64,000 nucleotides of DNA. It comes from Pachypanchax playfairii (taxonomy: Eukaryota; Chordata; Actinopteri; Cyprinodontiformes; Aplocheilidae). Below the pieces are notes generated by a model that worked only from the letters and a program-made list of their open reading frames with translations, did not search any database and was not told the origin of the DNA. Every line of letters begins with the position of its first letter. Positions within the stretch are counted from its first letter, which is position 1. Of the stretch, positions 38,706 through 49,500 are shown piece by piece. A program made the translations under genes and the position numbers. The stretch covers positions 186,001 through 250,000 of the forward strand of contig SSNP01000050.1 in assembly GCA_006937955.1 (NCBI GenBank), read 5' to 3'.

Positions 38706-40382
38706 ATCCCTGTGTGTGCTTCTTCTCATTAAATGCCTGCCTGGTAGAAAAGCAATGGTATATAGTGTTCATTTGGAACGCAGTTTAACACAGAAGTTGT
38801 TTTGGACTTGCACACTGAGCTCCATATGGTCATACTCAGGAGGAGAAAGACAGAGAAACAGGGTGGAAGCTTGTGCTCAGAGTCATGAGCCCTCTCTTGT
38901 TCGTTGTGTTTTCAGTTTGTTAAACGTGACTTTTTTATTTTTCTAGTGATTATAACTAATTTCAACAGAAAGGAAATATAAAAAAAAAAAAAAAACAATA
39001 TTATGTGACAGATTGCTTTGGTTTTATAAATGAATGCCAAACCAATTAGATTTTCAGTATTAAATGTAATTTTGCTGTCTTTTTGCTTCATAGTGTTATT
39101 ATTAATCACATCTGTAATGGAACACGATAAAATCTTGTCAACAACTGAAAGTACTAATGAGTTTGAAAATTAGAGAAAGCTGTTGATTCAAATAGATTTA
39201 TCAGGTGAAATACAAACTCATCTACTTTCATACTTTGAGAAACTTTTACTGTCAGATATCTCTTTGTTTATTTTTGTATTTTCAGCGAGACCTTGATGAG
39301 GATGAACAAAATTCTTATTTTGCAGGGCTATTGGAATTTAAACTGTATAGCAACAGACTGCTGCTATTTGCTTTGTGTTTGGTGAAGTCAGTGTGTTTGG
39401 TCATGCAAATTATAAAAACAAGCGGATAATAAGGGTTAGCAGGCGTGATAAGCCATAATATCTTGTAAACTGGCAGCAGGGATAGTTTAAGCCGGTCTTA
39501 TGCTAATATTACCACGAGTGTCAGGAAGAGAAAAATACAAATATCTTCAAACATACTTAAACCCTGTAAAAAAACACATTCACAAACACAAACAGACAAC
39601 ACTCAGACAGAGACAGTTCATGTTGCTTCAAACTCAAGGTTAATTGTAGTGAAAAAACTAATTATTAAGCTTCAAATATACAAACTGGCATGAAATTTGG
39701 TGAGGTTTTTTTTATGTTCAAGTTTTCTACCTTTTAGGAGAAAAAGAAAAATTCCCAGTGAGCAAATTTCCTTTGTGTGTTTGTTTTAATACAACTAATC
39801 AATATCAGTGTGTTTTGGATGTTTTCCTGTTTGACTTCAAAACCAGAAAAAATCAAACATGTATCAGTCCTTCACCTATTAGTGTTCTACTTTAAACAAT
39901 GAAATAGGGTTTGTTTTGGCGTAATCGTTCTTTTAGTACTAGTTTGGGTAGATGTAAACAGAAAACATGATCCTGTTTTTATTGGTGGTTGATCTAGTGA
40001 TGTTATGATTCAATGAATTTATACATTGGATAAGTTACTTTAAGTAACTTTGTTGCCTCAGCTCTAACCATGGGGTAGTAGAAAAGCTGCCAGGATTAGT
40101 AATGCTACTTTGACACTTTCAGGGCAACAAATAGATGGCTAACTTGCCTAAGGCCAATGTCTTTGGCATCAGCAGGAAGAGAAACATTTGCAGCTACAGT
40201 TAATTAACTGCAGATACAGTAAACATGCCATCTTTAAGGCCTCCTCACCCTTTTCTTTCTCTGGGCTTATATTTACACACACCATTCCTCATGTGAAACT
40301 GATAATTCTGCACTGGCTAATGAGTATAAGATGCACACAAACAAATAAAAGAGGCATCTCCTTTATGGATGTTTTACCCCTT
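38704..40382. other. AT-rich noncoding stretch
   Basis: No supported gene. A splice-like string TTTTCAG at about 39280-39286 precedes a short open frame but lacks a convincing donor and homology. Confidence 0.4.
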
Positions 40383-40408
40383 CCCCCCCCCCCCCCCCAC
40401 ACACACAC
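40383..40408. repeat. Poly(C) run followed by (AC)n
   Basis: Sixteen C's then about five AC units. Confidence 0.95.
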
Positions 40409-40587
40409 AGCCCCCTCCATCCCCTGGAATGTCATCTTCATTTGAAATGCCACATCTGTTCATCTACCTCGCTGTAATTGCTAACTGTGACATTTATCCA
40501 GATTCTTACTGTTGTACAAGACCTTTACATTTTTTTAATTGTACCAGATTTTGAACTCTCAGTTATAAATGATGACTATAGCACAGT

Positions 40588-40588
<1 letters not shown>

Positions 40589-40684
<96 letters not shown>

Positions 40685-40780
40685 CATCCATCCATCCATC
40701 CATCCATCCATCCATCCATCCATCCATCCATCCATCCATCCATCCATCCATCCATCCATCCATCCATCCATCCATCCATC
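40589..40780. repeat. Compound tetranucleotide microsatellite (TATC)24(CATC)24
   Basis: By count, 24 TATC units (40589-40684) are followed directly by 24 CATC units (40685-40780). The two arrays differ by one T/C transition per unit and are exactly equal in length here. Open frames through it translate to YLSI and HPSI repeats and are artefacts. Confidence 0.97.
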
Positions 40781-40871
40781 AAATGCTGAAGCACTTTTTC
40801 CGAAAAAAAAAATGTAAATTTTCCAACTGCCACCTTCCTTACACCTACCACCTACCCACCCGACCCACACA

Positions 40872-40990
40872 NNNNNNNNNNNNNNNNNNNNNNNNNNNNN
40901 NNNNNNNNNNNNNNNNNNNNNNNNNNNNNNNNNNNNNNNNNNNNNNNNNNNNNNNNNNNNNNNNNNNNNNNNNNNNNNNNNNNNNNNNNN
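40872..40990. other. Assembly gap, 119 N
   Basis: The N run lies between CCCACACA and a long (CA)n array, so the missing sequence is probably mostly CA repeat. Confidence 0.99.

Positions 40991-41033
<43 letters not shown>
40991..41033. repeat. (CA)n microsatellite bordering the gap
   Basis: About twenty-one CA units directly after the N run. Confidence 0.97.
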
Positions 41034-41037
<4 letters not shown>

Positions 41038-42049
41038 CTGCACAAACACACATTTTTTTTTGCACTCCCTTTTTGTTTAATTGAACACTGCATGCTTTTG
41101 GTGCAGTTCTAAAATATATAATGAGGTCATTTGCATTTGACTGTGGATTGGATGACCTTTGCTTTTGCCAATAATTACTGTAAAACCCTTCTCTGCCTGT
41201 CATCACCAAGGATGTGGCAGGGACCTCTCTTTGCTCACAAAAGGTTAGCTGGAGGCTTCTGTCTAGACTTATGAAAAAGCCTGAGGAAAATGTCATTAGA
41301 GCATGAGGAAAAGACACATGGAATTAACAAACGGAAATTTAATCAGAACGGCTTTAAGGATGGTGCCAGTTTTATTTATTCATTCATTGGTTTTGCATGT
41401 TTGCCTACATGACTTACGCCGAGGTGACATGATATTTGTCCAAAGAGAATTTGGACATGACAAAATTCCTTATCTTGATGAAAATTTGGGAAGGACACTG
41501 GGGAGGCAATGTCTGCTAGTTCTGTACACCAATTTAACACTGCCAACACTAAAACAAATTGAAAACACAAACTGAGGTTGTAAATATTCCTGCAGCAGAC
41601 CTAACCCACATGATCGTATTTAAACAGCCATAGATATTTCATAGCCTTCATTAATTCTTCCACACATTAATTATACTGTACTGTGTATTTAGATGTAACT
41701 TTACACATTTCACCTTGATTAATTTTTGTAACCGTGCATGATGTGAATTTGCATGCAGTTGTTGGTTGTCATTGTGCAGTGAAACGTGACTGTATTCACA
41801 ATGCCTAAAGTCCCCTTCTCATCAATTTCTGGCACAGGTCGAACTAGACCTTTAATTAGGAAGTTAAATGACAAATATGTTGTTTTATACCATTTAGACA
41901 AAATTCCCTCACACTGCAGTTAATTTTAGTACTCAGTGTGTAAAGCAGCATGCATGAGCTTCTTCAGCTCAGTATTAAAAAAAAAACAGTTTGAGGGGGC
42001 AGAGCAGAGCACTAACATCAGAGGCTCCGTTTTGTGCTCTTGGTTCTAG
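41034..42049 (+). other. Intron immediately upstream of the pcdh9 exon
   Basis: No gene in this interval. Its end is a usable acceptor: TTTTGTGCTCTTGGTTCTAG at 42030-42049. A second possible acceptor six bases on (CACAG at 42051-42055) would drop two codons without changing frame. Confidence 0.6.
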
Positions 42050-42251
42050 TCACAGCGGCGCGTCACGTTTCACCTGCCGGATGGCTCTCAGGAGAGCTGC
42101 AGTGACAGCGGTCTGGGGGATCACGAGCCTGTAGGCAGTGGCTCTCTCCTCACACAACCTCTCCCTCTGGTGCAGGCGCAGGATGACTTCTACGAGCAGG
42201 CCTCCCCCGACAAGAGGACTGAAGCTGATGGCAACTCTGATCCCAACTCTG
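42050..42251 (+). CDS. pcdh9: Protocadherin-9 cytoplasmic exon (CM2-type motif), internal
   Basis: A 202-nt internal exon with acceptor TTCTAG and donor GTACGT. It reads 67 codons plus one base: SQRRVTFHLPDGSQESCSDS, then GLGDHEPVGSGS, a Leu/Pro-rich linker, and FYEQASPDKRTEADGNSDPN. This is the conserved cytoplasmic segment of delta-1 protocadherins and matches what I know of vertebrate PCDH9 almost residue for residue (GLGDHEP and TEADGNSDPNS being distinctive), with PCDH11 the next most similar. PCDH9 is a homophilic neuronal adhesion receptor and this part faces the cytosol. It starts in phase 0 and ends in phase 1 (the next exon should supply the rest of an Asp codon). The large cadherin-repeat exon and the last exon are not in the window, so it is a small exon in a very long gene. 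Confidence 0.9.
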
Positions 42252-45200
42252 GTACGTTGTAATATTTTACTTGTCTATCATTACAAGACAAACACAAGTG
42301 GATGATGGGTTTCTTCGGATTTCCTTTTTCTCCTGTATTTTTCTCTTTGGTGAGCTGTGTTTGAAGCACAATTTTACACATTTTTACATAGCTGCAGAAG
42401 GTTCATTTTGATTCCGTTTGATGGACACTGTGTGTGTTTCAAATTATTGTTTATTTTCCCCGTTCTGAAACATGCATTGAATCCGAGAGAGCAAACACAG
42501 AATACAATTTGTTCTGAAGTTCAGGTAGAGAAAATGAAAATGTATTACATTTTTCTTCTTGAAAAGAAACCATAAATAGTCATAAAAAACAACATCTGTC
42601 TCCATAAAGGACTCAACACACCAAATATCATTTAATTTAGAGTCATTTGATTGCTCAAGTAGGTTTCTAGCGGATACATGAGCAGGTCATTCATTTCTCA
42701 GTTAATCATCCAGACTTGTTCATTCCTCCCAGGAGCAAACCTGGGTCTCCCAAAGGCTCCTCACCTATTTGTGAAACTCATTTGATTTATTTAGAGATGA
42801 TTTCCCAGTTGGAAATCTTGGTGCTCAGCTGAAGATGTTAACTTCCCACTATTTCTGGTGGGAATGTACATCTCCGACCCAGTTTTCTCATTTTATCATT
42901 AAGAGGTGAGGCACGCAGAAAGAGCAAACCCATCACCCAAAGGTCGATGCCAGCTTGCCTGCAGAGGGTGGAGCAGCCAGCAGCCCATAAATACGAGTGC
43001 TGTGAATAAACTGTGAGTGCATATGATATCACACAGCTATAACTTTGCAGATGTAGGAACAGTTGGCAGGAGCATTCAGTGAGTATAGTCCCACTTGCTC
43101 CCTGTCCTTGCAAATAGAGATACATGTAGCACAGCTACGTATGTGCAGCCACACAAATTTGGTTCAGCTTTACGACTTTCCAAACACACAACAGATAAGA
43201 TAAATAGTATACTTATTATTGGTTCATACATTGTCTGTCATACCAAATATGACTCTTTTTCTATATCAAAACAAAATGTATGAAAAAAGAAATTGATGTA
43301 AATAAAATAACTTGCAATAGTGATATTGTGGTTTCTGAAAACTGAAATACAGTCATTCAAGAGAAACTACATGGATGATTGAAAAGAAATCTCATCTGCA
43401 TTATACAATCCTTTGGAATATAAAAGGGAACTTTACCATTTAACTTTATAAAGTTGTTAACAAACAAGTGAAATTTTTTTCCAGATTTATAAATTCTGAC
43501 ATCTTTTTCACACGTCACCACTAAAGTAAATCCTTTGCTAGTAAGGAAGCTAAAATAAATTAAAAAAAAATAAATAAATAAAAAAGTGAAAGTACTAAAA
43601 TTTTTTCTTTTTTGGCTCAAAAACAGACACAGCATTCTGTTGCACCGGAGCCTTGTGTTCTTCCCCTGCTATGTATCATGCACAAATAATTTTGATGTAT
43701 AGGTATTTGTGAAAAAGATGTGCACATGTTCTGGGTGGCACTAATTAATTTATTGTATTTCAACCTTTAGGTTGTTTACTGTTTGTGGTGTAGTGATATA
43801 TCGAGTAGTTGAGAGACTGAAAGTAGCATCTTTGGTGCTGCATGAATGATAACCCTGATAAAATAATGGTCCACCCAACACTTAAAAAGCCCAATTTCAA
43901 GTAAAATTAAGGAACACGCAATCGTTACACGAGTCCTCATGCATGTAAGAAGAACTTACTACTTTAATTAGCTGTCGTTCTTCAACATTAGGCATCATTT
44001 CTGTCCTTAGTCAACAGGATCCTGTTTTGTTACTGTTGTTTGCCTGTCAGCAAACTATTAACAGCGACAGCAGTGGTCTTTGATCATTGACCTGCTTCTT
44101 GGCAGGAAATTGATTTTACATCCTGTCTGTGAGGGATGTGTTACCTGCTGCTGTGTACTCTCAAGTATGTGAACTCAGTGGTCCCATGTTAACTAGTTTT
44201 GAGTAACTCTCTGTCAGACTTAAAAAGCTCCACACTGTTTGTCTGTTGACAAAGAAAAATTGTATCTGAAGGATTTTTGACACGTATGTTTTGAGTTGAG
44301 TTTAAAGTGTTTTCTAACAGTTCTGAAAAAGACCCCACTCAGCACAACAATTTTAAAGCAAATCTTGACAGTGGGTGGTCTTTCTCTGATTCTCTGTTCA
44401 TTGTTTTAACAATAAAAATACTGGTAATTTTTCTTCTGCACTAGTCAATTTACACAATAAAACAACCCCGTCAAATTTATCTAATTAGTCTGCGGTTTGA
44501 AATTTTTCTGCATTTTTTGATCAAAAATCAGTAGTATAAGAATATTTGGGTTTCTCTTTAATTTTTTTTTTAGTTTCCCTGCTGCTCTCACAAAATCGCA
44601 TGCACATGAGCAATTAGGAAAACTTACAGTTAGTACACTTGGGCTTGATGAAGAATTTTTTTTGCAAATTTTACTTTTGTAAATTTCAAACTATGTGTGC
44701 ATCAAACTTTACTCTGATGAATTTGGTATAAATTAATCAAATAACCTCTGGTGCTTGGCCTCCTTTCTATTGAAAAGAATGAACTTACTAATTACCCTTA
44801 TGTAATACAGAAATGCAGTGAGCCGTGTACGTAGGTTGTAGCTTTCATCTGAGTTAAGGATGCAAACAGTGTGGGAGCGCAGAGAGTCAGATTTCTCTCT
44901 TATGTTTTATATTTATTAGAGAACTGCAGAAATCCCTTAAGCTTAATCATTAAAAAAAGTATTTCAAAGAAGAAAATAAACAAATAAAAATATCTAAAAT
45001 AACTCTCCAGATGTTTACAGTTTTGTACATCTGCAAACAACTGAAAACACTTTATGTAGAAAAAATTGTTTTATTAAACAAACAAAAATGCTTCAGTCAA
45101 TTTGTCTCAAAGTATTTATTTTTTTCTTTTTAATGCATTTTTATTTCTCTGGTTTGTTCATTTCTTATAAAATGCAGTAATTATCAAACATATTATGAAA

Positions 45201-46090
45201 ATATTATCAAAACAGATATGAGCAAATGAGAAATAACTTTCTTATTTTTTTTAAAGATGCAAAGCTTCTTATGATTCATTTGTAGAAACACTTTTGGAAG
45301 AAAAATGATTTAGTTTACAGATCTAAAGAGAAAGATTGGTGAATTTAAAATGAATTGTTGCACAAAATATTATCCAGGATAGATGCTTAAAGTATAGCTA
45401 ACGTACACAGATGCAAACACATAAATGAGAATAAAAGTAATGTGCTTTCAATCATTTGTACAAAATGAAAAAGTAGTCCACTTTACAGTGACAGACAGTG
45501 TACAGCCTTCACCATTTAACGAAGTGAACTACTTCAGTAGAAACTTTAACAAAAATGTACTTCCATCAATCTAGTAGCTGTACAATCTTTTCTAAAAATC
45601 ATTTTATTATCACATACATTTTTTCATCATTTACTGTGCTACAGATCTTTTATCATTTATTTTACAATCTACCATTTTTTTGAAAGGTCGATGAGAACTA
45701 GCAAGCCAAAATATAATTTAAATACAAATTTATATGGGTATATACAAACAATCTTGAAAAGAAATTTTAATAAATAGATTCATATTGTTTAAATTAAAGG
45801 CTAATCTCCATGAATAGTTACTGAAAAGACTTTCACATGTTAAAAAGTAGACTTGCATGATGTTTCTTAATCAGGTCCCTTCTATCCTCAAATAAAAATG
45901 TAGGTCTAGGTGAAGATTTGAACTGCTTCCAATAATAGACACATTACATGAATGACATGTATTTTGATGTCCCAATATGAGAACAGAGCTCAACAGAAAT
46001 TAGTACTATGACAGACATACTGGAGATCTTTTAGTTGGATCTCATTGTTGAGGCTGCATGGTAAAGATCAGACCTGTCTCAACCCTACTA
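42252..46090 (+). other. pcdh9 intron downstream of the exon
   Basis: No further exon matching the expected pcdh9 C-terminal tail (CTQECL and HSDNCW-type motif region) is visible up to the end of the window. The sequence is AT-rich with chance frames only. Confidence 0.5.
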
Positions 46091-46455
46091 TCTCTCTGTT
46101 TCTGCTTAATCCCACTCAGGGTCATGCGTGGGTTGCTCCCTTTTCTGGGTATTAAAAAAAAAGAGAGATCTAGTCCAACTAGGACAAAACACTGTTTGTC
46201 TCAGGGCTAATAGTCAGAAATCAGACAGTATATAAATACTCTCACACCTGAGATCAATTTAGAAACTCTCCTTAAACTGACACTCATTTTAAGCACTGTG
46301 GTAAGAAACCAGAGTGCCTACAGAGAACCCATTCACACCCACACACATGGAGAACATACAAACTGCACATAGAAAGGCCTCCAGCTGAGGTTTGAACTGG
46401 AGATTTGAACTCTACCTTTTGGCTGTGAGGTCTCAGTGCTGATCATCATGTCATG
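46091..46455 (+). repeat. Degraded teleost interspersed repeat with GGGTCRYGGG head
   Basis: In order: TGCTTAATCCCACTCAGGGTC (head, about 46102-46122), a degenerate middle with CAGGGCTAATAG, then AAACCAGAGTGCCTACAGAG, GAGAACCCATTCACACCCAC, GGAGAACATACAAACTGCAC, AGAAAGGCC, and a tail with TTTGGCTGTGAGGTCTCAGTGCTGATC. This order of blocks is the hallmark of a repeat found in many fish genomes. Its transposition mechanism is not evident here and the copy is heavily mutated. Confidence 0.75.
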
Positions 46456-47049
46456 TTACAGCCTTGATTTGGATTTGTTGTTCACTGTATTTTACATTTA
46501 TGAAAGTTTGTGGGCTGATTTAGTATCACTGTATATAGAGAACAGCTGCTGTATTCAAACAAAATTCAAACTCTAAAGATATTTGTGTTACTTTGCAGTT
46601 GATCCTTTTGGACAGTTTGAACAACATAAGATGGGATAATTGTCCAACAAGCTGAAAAAAACCCACTTCAGTGCTTTGAATAAAACTAGAGAACAAACTG
46701 TCTGACATGTCCAATGCCCTGTCTCAAGGTTTTAAACAGTGAAAACTGTTTTCTTTGTCTGAGGGCTGTATGTCTGGTTTGAGATGTTTAAATAACAGAA
46801 ATTGAAGCAATTCTTCTGCTTTTGGACATTCACAGTGACTCAAAATCCGAATTAAGTTTATTTGGCCAAGTATGTCACACACACAAGGACTTTTGCTCTG
46901 GTTTACCTTTGATTTTGTTGTTATGGACAGACGTAGAAATTATTAGATGGAATACACAGACAGAAACGGGATACAGTTTGCAGCATAGACCATTGTAAAT
47001 GATCAATTGGTGTTTGAAGCTTGTTTATACAGATCAAATATAATTATAT
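46456..47049. other. AT-rich noncoding stretch
   Basis: No supported gene; the 62-codon minus-strand frame at 46526-46714 has no recognisable feature. Confidence 0.4.
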
Positions 47050-47518
47050 CTATGAAAAAAATAAGTATATTCTCCATAAAGGTGTTAGATATGTTTTTTC
47101 AACATGGTGACGCCCTTTGGTGTACAGGGATCTGTAGTACCGTCCTGAGGGGATAGAAGGGATGAGATCCTGGGTGAGAAGGTCCCAGCTGATGTTGGCT
47201 GTCCTTTTCCTCACTGTGGAGAAGTACAGGTCTTGGATGAAGGGCAGCTCAGCACCAGTGATTCTCTCTGCAGACCTTAAAGTTCTCTGCAGTCTGTTTC
47301 TGTCGAGTTTGGTTGCAGAATCAAACCAGACTGTGATGGACTGACAGAGAACGCGCTTGATAATAGCTGTGTAGAAGTTCACAGCACTTCCTGTGGCAGG
47401 TTAAATGTCTTGAAGTGCTGCTGGAAGTACAACCTCTGCTGGACATTGTTTATGTTGGCTGTCCAATTTAGGTCCTGGGTGATCAGGTCCCCAGAAATCT
47501 GAATGTGTCCACCACATA
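47050..47518 (-). mobile_element. L2-type LINE, C-terminal portion (downstream of nested Tc1)
   Basis: Minus-strand translation gives VVDTFRFLGT at the upstream end (near 47515), then, after frameshifts, FYTAIIKRVLCQSITVWFDS and LQRTLRSAERITGAELPFIQ with a terminal PSGRYYRSLYTKGRHHVEKT. These are the post-catalytic C-terminal segments of fish L2-like LINE reverse transcriptases. It continues the minus-strand LINE at 48687-49500; the Tc1-like element at 47519-48686 splits the two. Frame breaks show it is dead. Confidence 0.85.
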
Positions 47519-48686
47519 CACTCACCGGCCACTTTATTAGGTACACCTGTCCAACTGCTCGTTAACACTTAATTTCTAATCAGCCAATCCCATGGCGGCA
47601 ACTCAGTGCATTTAGGCATGTACACATGGTCAAGACAATCTCCTGCAGTTCAAACCGAGCATCAGTATGGGGAAGAGAGGTGATTTGAGTGACTTTGAAC
47701 GTGGCATGGTTGTTGGTGCCAGAATGGCTGGTCTGAGTATTTCAGAAACTGCTGATCTACTGGGATTTTCACGCACAACCATCTCTAGGGTTTACAGAGA
47801 ATGGTCCGAAAAAGAAAAAATATCCAGGGAGCAGCAGTTCTGTGGGTGGAAATGCCTTGTTGATGCCAGAGGTCAGAGGAGAATGGCCAGACTGGTTCGA
47901 GCTGATAGAAAGGCAACAGTGACTCAAATAACCACTCGTTACAACCAAGGTAGGCAGAAGAGCATCTCTGAACGCACAGTACGTCGAACTTTGAGGCAGA
48001 TGGGCTACAGCAGCAGAAGACCACGCCGGGTGCCACTCCTTTCAGCTAAGAACAAGAAACTGAGGCTACAATTTGCACAAGCTCATCGAAATTGGACAAT
48101 AGAAGATTGGAAAAACGTTGCCTGGTCTGATGAGTCTCGATTTCTGCTGCGACATTCGGATGGTAGGGTCAGAATTTGGCGTCAACAACATGAAAGCATG
48201 GATCCATCCTGCCTTGTCTCAACGGTTCAGGCTGGTGGTGGTGGTGTAATGGTGTGGGGAATATTTTCTCGGCACTCTTTGGGCCCCTTGGTACCAATTG
48301 AGCATCGTTACAACGCCACAGCCTACCTGAGTATTGTTGCTGACCATGTCCATCCCTTTATGACCACAATGTACCCAACTTCTGATGGCTACTTTCAGCA
48401 GGATAATGTGCCATGTCACAAAGCTGGAATCATCTCGGACTGGTTTCTTGAACATGACAATGAGTTCACTGTACTCAAATGGCCTCCACAGTCACCAGAT
48501 CTCAATCCAATAGAGCATCTTTGGGATGTGGTGGAACGGGAGATTCGCATCATGGATGTGCAGCCGACAAATCTGCGCCAACTGTGTGATGCCATCATGT
48601 CAATATGGACCAAACTCTCTGAGGAATGCTTCCAGCACCTTGTTGAATCTATGCCACAAAGAATTGAGGCAGTTCTGAAGGCAAAA
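47519..48686 (+). mobile_element. Tc1/mariner-type DNA transposon, right end missing
   Basis: The left terminus CACTCACCGGCCACTTTATT starts right after a TA dinucleotide at 47517-47518, the expected Tc1/mariner target. The 5' noncoding part (about 150 bp) precedes the transposase start at 47667. Similarity to the family stops at about 48686 (after GAAGGCAAAA), and no inverted copy of the left terminus follows; the sequence passes straight into the L2 LINE. So the final few codons, the 3' UTR and the right terminal repeat are lost. The copy cannot be mobilised as a unit but could still encode transposase. Confidence 0.9.
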
Positions 48687-48776
48687 TTGTGTATGATAGT
48701 AGGAAACAGGGGTGGAGGGTTCATCCTGAATTCCGCTGTTATCTCCACATTTCTTAGAGTGTTGAACTCTAAATGA
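47667..48776 (+). CDS. Tc1/mariner transposase, catalytic triad intact, C-terminus replaced
   Basis: Cut-and-paste transposase acting in the nucleus on its own terminal repeats. Start ATG follows the family's usual leader. Residues 1 to about 115 form a bipartite helix-turn-helix DNA-binding region (MGKRGDLSDFERGMVVGARM; RTTISRVYREW; ISERTVRRTL), followed by a basic AT-hook-like RRPRR at 118-121. The catalytic domain has D155 (AWSDESRF), D246 (FQQDNVPCH) and E283 (PDLNPIEHLWD), with 36 residues between D246 and E283 (DD36E, as described for the IC/Incomer group, rather than DD34E). The Gly-rich strip GGGGVMVWG is at 190-198. No stops or frameshifts in 340 codons. The last 29 residues (after LKAK) come from antisense L2 DNA and are not part of the family. 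Expression is not shown by the sequence. Confidence 0.9.
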   Translation: MGKRGDLSDFERGMVVGARMAGLSISETADLLGFSRTTISRVYREWSEKEKISREQQFCGWKCLVDARGQRRMARLVRADRKATVTQITTRYNQGRQKSISERTVRRTLRQMGYSSRRPRRVPLLSAKNKKLRLQFAQAHRNWTIEDWKNVAWSDESRFLLRHSDGRVRIWRQQHESMDPSCLVSTVQAGGGGVMVWGIFSRHSLGPLVPIEHRYNATAYLSIVADHVHPFMTTMYPTSDGYFQQDNVPCHKAGIISDWFLEHDNEFTVLKWPPQSPDLNPIEHLWDVVEREIRIMDVQPTNLRQLCDAIMSIWTKLSEECFQHLVESMPQRIEAVLKAKLCMIVGNRGGGFILNSAVISTFLRVLNSK

Positions 48777-49500
48777 TTTTGTCTGCACCAGAAGATCAGC
48801 TGACCCACTTCCTGTCTGTATGCAAACTTGTTTCTATCGTGAATTAGGCCATTGATCATCATGTTGTCTCTAAGATTAACAGATGGATGACATGAGGAGC
48901 AGCTGTTTGTGTAGAGGGATAAGTGGGGACAGGACACATCCCTGTGGGCCACCAGTGCCAATGGTTCAGGTGCTGGATGGGATTTTCCCCTGTCTCACTT
49001 TCTACAACCTGTCCGTCAGGAAGTTTGTGATTCCCTGACAGGTTGAAGCAGGGACAGAGAACTGGGAAAGTTTGGACTGAAGGATCTCTGGAATTTTGGG
49101 GTTAAATACTGAGCTGAAGTCCAGGAAGAGAATCCTGGAATACGTCCCTGCAGGGTCAAGGTGTTGCAGGATGTAATGCAGCCCCATGTTGACGGCATCA
49201 TCCACTGACCTGTTAGTCCTGTATGCAGACCACAGGGGGTCCAGCAGGGGTCCTGTGATGAACTTCAGAATCTTTGACATCAGCCTTTTAAATTATTTCA
49301 CAGATGCCAGAGCAATGGATCTATGTTCATTTGATCCCTGGGTGGAGGATTTTTAGGGGACTGAGATGATGGTGGAGTTTTGAGACAGGGTGGGACTTTG
49401 CAAAGCTCCAACGAGGTGTTGAAGATTTTTGTGAAGCTGGGGACCAATTGTTCAGATCAGACCTTTAGGCAAGAAGGAGACACACCATCTAAACAAAGCT
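48687..49500 (-). mobile_element. L2-type LINE, reverse transcriptase core (upstream of nested Tc1)
   Basis: Read on the minus strand from about 49500: KIFNTSLEL-like and FITGPLLDPLWSAYRTNRSV, DDAVNMGLHYILQHLDPAGT, FLDFSSVFN (the RT block with the first catalytic Asp in the LDFSS context), then frameshifts through the PQG region, then AYRQEVGQLIFWCRQNHLEF and FRMNPPP. The second catalytic box, normally FADD, reads LRDNM here, so the enzyme is dead. Continues at 47518-47050 after the inserted Tc1. Confidence 0.85.

Noticed and set aside
39280..39429. Possible exon after TTTTCAG (RDLDEDEQNSYFAG...)
   Set aside because: The acceptor is plausible but no good donor follows, and the reading frame soon becomes hydrophobic low-information sequence; no match to a known pcdh9 segment.
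40478..40817. YLSI/HPSI repeat open frames and the opposite-strand WMDG-type frame
   Set aside because: Direct translations of the TATC/CATC microsatellite, and on the minus strand also across the N gap.
41303..41575. 90-codon plus-strand frame upstream of the pcdh9 exon
   Set aside because: No domain, no splice context, and an overlapping frame of similar length lies on the other strand.
48416..48961. 181-codon minus-strand frame
   Set aside because: Half is L2 LINE coding remnant and half is the antisense of the Tc1 transposase.
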